NCBI GenBank assembly: GCA_964020155.1
Contig: OZ026547.1
Span: 3,592,095-3,656,094 of the forward strand
Direction: 5' to 3'
From: Chondrilla cf. caribensis
Lineage: Eukaryota; Porifera; Demospongiae; Chondrillida; Chondrillidae
Length of the DNA stretch: 64,000 nucleotides
Shown: in pieces, positions 62,445-64,000 of the stretch
Layout of the letters: the number at the start of each line of letters is the position of its first letter
How positions within the stretch are numbered: the stretch's first letter is position 1
Notes under the pieces: model-generated
The model's input: the letters and a program-made list of their open reading frames with translations, nothing else
Told to the model about the DNA's origin: nothing
Databases searched by the model: none
Program-made: the position numbers and the translations under genes

Positions 62445-63049
62445 CAGTTATCACAATTGGTGCCATCCAAAAAGGATTGTCCTCTACGACAGCAGTCATA
62501 AATCCTATACGTTGTACCCTTTGTTGCTCCGGTACAATCTCGCCCAGCGTAGCATAACAAAAGATCTGTGAATATATAATTATAAGAGGATTAAAAAGAT
62601 ATACTGTACAATCCCTCACATCTCCTTCCTGAGAATCTATGCTAACACACAGTGAGTTGTACTCTGTTAGTGTGTCATTTGTGACTCGAAGCAAACTGCA
62701 TGTACTGTTGAAAGAATTGTGCAATGTTCTTAAACCTATTCGTCATCTCACATGAAATTAGATATACACCTCCGTTAAGTGTTGGCAGTTAACATCAACA
62801 TTTAAAACTACTCTAAATGTTATGCAACATCATTAATTACAAATGTATGGCATTAATTGGTGTCAAATCAGTGTAAAATGCTGTATTATGCTGAAAAAAA
62901 TACCATGCTGCTAAGGTCACCCTGGACAGTGTGATGTATCCAGAAGATAAGCTCACATTCTGTAATATCTCACCATTAGCCTCGACCTCAACGTGATGAA
63001 GAAGGACTCCGAGTAACAGTAACAGAAGAATCAATCCTTTTCCAGGCAT
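62445..63049 (-). CDS. Secreted cysteine-rich protein, exons 1-2, partial
   Basis: Exon 1 (63049-62974) runs from ATG through a strong signal peptide (MPGKGLILLLLLLGVLLHH, cleavage near VEA-N) to a gtgaga donor in phase 1. Exon 2 (62565-62445; acceptor atatattcacag, donor gtaaga) continues in frame with a compact cysteine pattern: CYAGRDCTG, then YRIYDCCRRGQSFLDG and NCDN, ending in phase 2. The CC...G.S...G..C spacing recalls short cysteine modules of invertebrate extracellular-matrix proteins, but I cannot name the family. The third exon was not found; it may lie beyond the MITE at 62039-62408. A stop-free spliced frame with six cysteines supports the model. Confidence 0.5.
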
Positions 63050-63361
63050 ATTGGCAGTTACCTTTAGTCAGGGTTACCTTCAAACTGTTTCAGCAAAGAA
63101 GCTCTCTTATTCTTGTTTGCACTGTAAATAATCAAGTAAACTCTACACCTTCTTGATATTTCTGCTGGATGGTTTGAATACTAGTATGTTATACTGAATA
63201 TACTGAATTTAGTGATAGGTACAAACAGTTACAAATTAAAAAATGTCAATTAGATATATGGAGTACATTAGTCTGTCAATCAACACACAGACATGGACAT
63301 GCACACATGCACATTGACATTGACACAAAGGTAGCAATCAAACTCACTTCCTAGAAGTGTA

Positions 63362-63393
63362 ATTTATCATATTAATTACATAATATGATAAAT
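63362..63393. repeat. 13-bp-stem hairpin
   Basis: atttatcatatta and its exact reverse complement are separated by attaca. It is the positional counterpart of the larger palindrome at 59350. Confidence 0.85.
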
Positions 63394-63649
63394 CATTAAC
63401 GGCTTTCATGCAAACACAACTATGTGGAGCAAGTCCAACTATCCCTGATTTTCATCAATAACCATTAATGCTCATCATAGCTGTAATCGATACATTACGA
63501 GCATCAATTTCATATCAAACAGTATAGTATTCAATTAATAGACACACATGTATTGATGGCCTCTGAGAACACAAATGTCCTAATCACGGGAATGTATAGA
63601 TACTTGCAAATTGAGTATCAATATAATATATTGATGGAGGAGACAGGCA

Positions 63650-63674
63650 AACACACCCACACACACAACACACA

Positions 63675-63742
<68 letters not shown>
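63650..63742. repeat. (CA)n microsatellite
   Basis: CA tract with two small interruptions at the left. Homologous in position to the one at 59533. Confidence 0.95.
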
Positions 63743-63744
63743 AA

Positions 63745-64000
63745 AACATGCACAACATATATATGCACACATGGATGTGAAACAACTCATGGTATTCTTC
63801 CAACACGTTATAATACACCAATAAAGTATTAATATCAAATCGAATGTGAACTTCATCATAGAAGAACAATATGCTTTAATTATTGTCTGACAATGTCTAA
63901 TGATTAATGGCTAATCAAGTATTTAATTTAGTTTCAAATCACTTTAATTATTAGCGGCATATACTGTTCTCCAAGTGATAAAGTCACTTTAGGTCTGCAT
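63745..64000. other. Right edge, nothing recognised
   Basis: AT-rich sequence running to the end of the window. No exon was seen. Confidence 0.5.

Overview
This is eukaryotic, animal DNA. The genes have introns with GT/AG sites and products with metazoan architectures: a DOK-type adaptor with PH and PTB domains, type II transmembrane collagens and a set of ELOVL fatty-acid elongases. Very long CA/TG microsatellites, many minisatellites, MITE-like elements and two non-LTR retrotransposon fragments fill the space between them. An early-branching animal, most likely a sponge, fits best. That rests on gene content and short membrane collagens, so it is an inference and not a proven identification.

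Layout. About 0.4-12.7 kb: a minus-strand docking-protein (DOK-like) gene. Its PH and IRS-type PTB exons are spread through introns packed with (CA)n/(TG)n, a 17-bp minisatellite and a MITE. The probable first coding exon (Met-Ala-Lys) sits in a CpG-rich patch near 12.5 kb, and the gene runs off the left edge. About 13.0-14.7 kb: a frameshifted, 5'-truncated LINE reverse transcriptase. About 15.8-35.8 kb: five elongase catalytic cores. Three HWYHH-type terminal exons (A, B, C) and one compatible N-terminal exon (27.5 kb) lie on the minus strand. They are followed by an uninterrupted ELOVL6-like gene (D, minus) and a divergent HVFHH-type elongase (E, plus). A LINE 3' fragment with a zinc-knuckle and restriction-like endonuclease lies between D and E. 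About 36.0-37.6 kb: a Tc1-like element remnant with another MITE nested in it. About 38.7-41.15 kb: a secreted 816-residue protein with an N-terminal peptidase C80-like cysteine protease domain, its coding region in one exon. About 41.5-44.1 kb: hairpin and foldback elements. About 45.7-57.2 kb: a tandem array of four related units. The last two each carry an almost identical four-exon transmembrane collagen gene and the first two do not. About 58.6-63.7 kb: two paralogous minus-strand signal-peptide exons (one has lost its ATG), a cysteine-rich exon, weak plus-strand candidate exons, and more MITEs, palindromes and CA repeats.

How the genes relate. The elongases form the one functional cluster. 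Four resemble ELOVL3/6-type enzymes and one resembles the HVFHH elongases. Together they would supply the condensing step of endoplasmic-reticulum fatty-acid elongation with different chain-length preferences. In a sponge this is an attractive candidate locus for very long 'demospongic' acids. The single shared-phase first exon ahead of three catalytic terminal exons suggests either alternative terminal exons or two paralogues with missing first exons. The collagens, the C80 protein and the cysteine-rich secreted proteins all point to the cell surface or matrix but share no obvious pathway.
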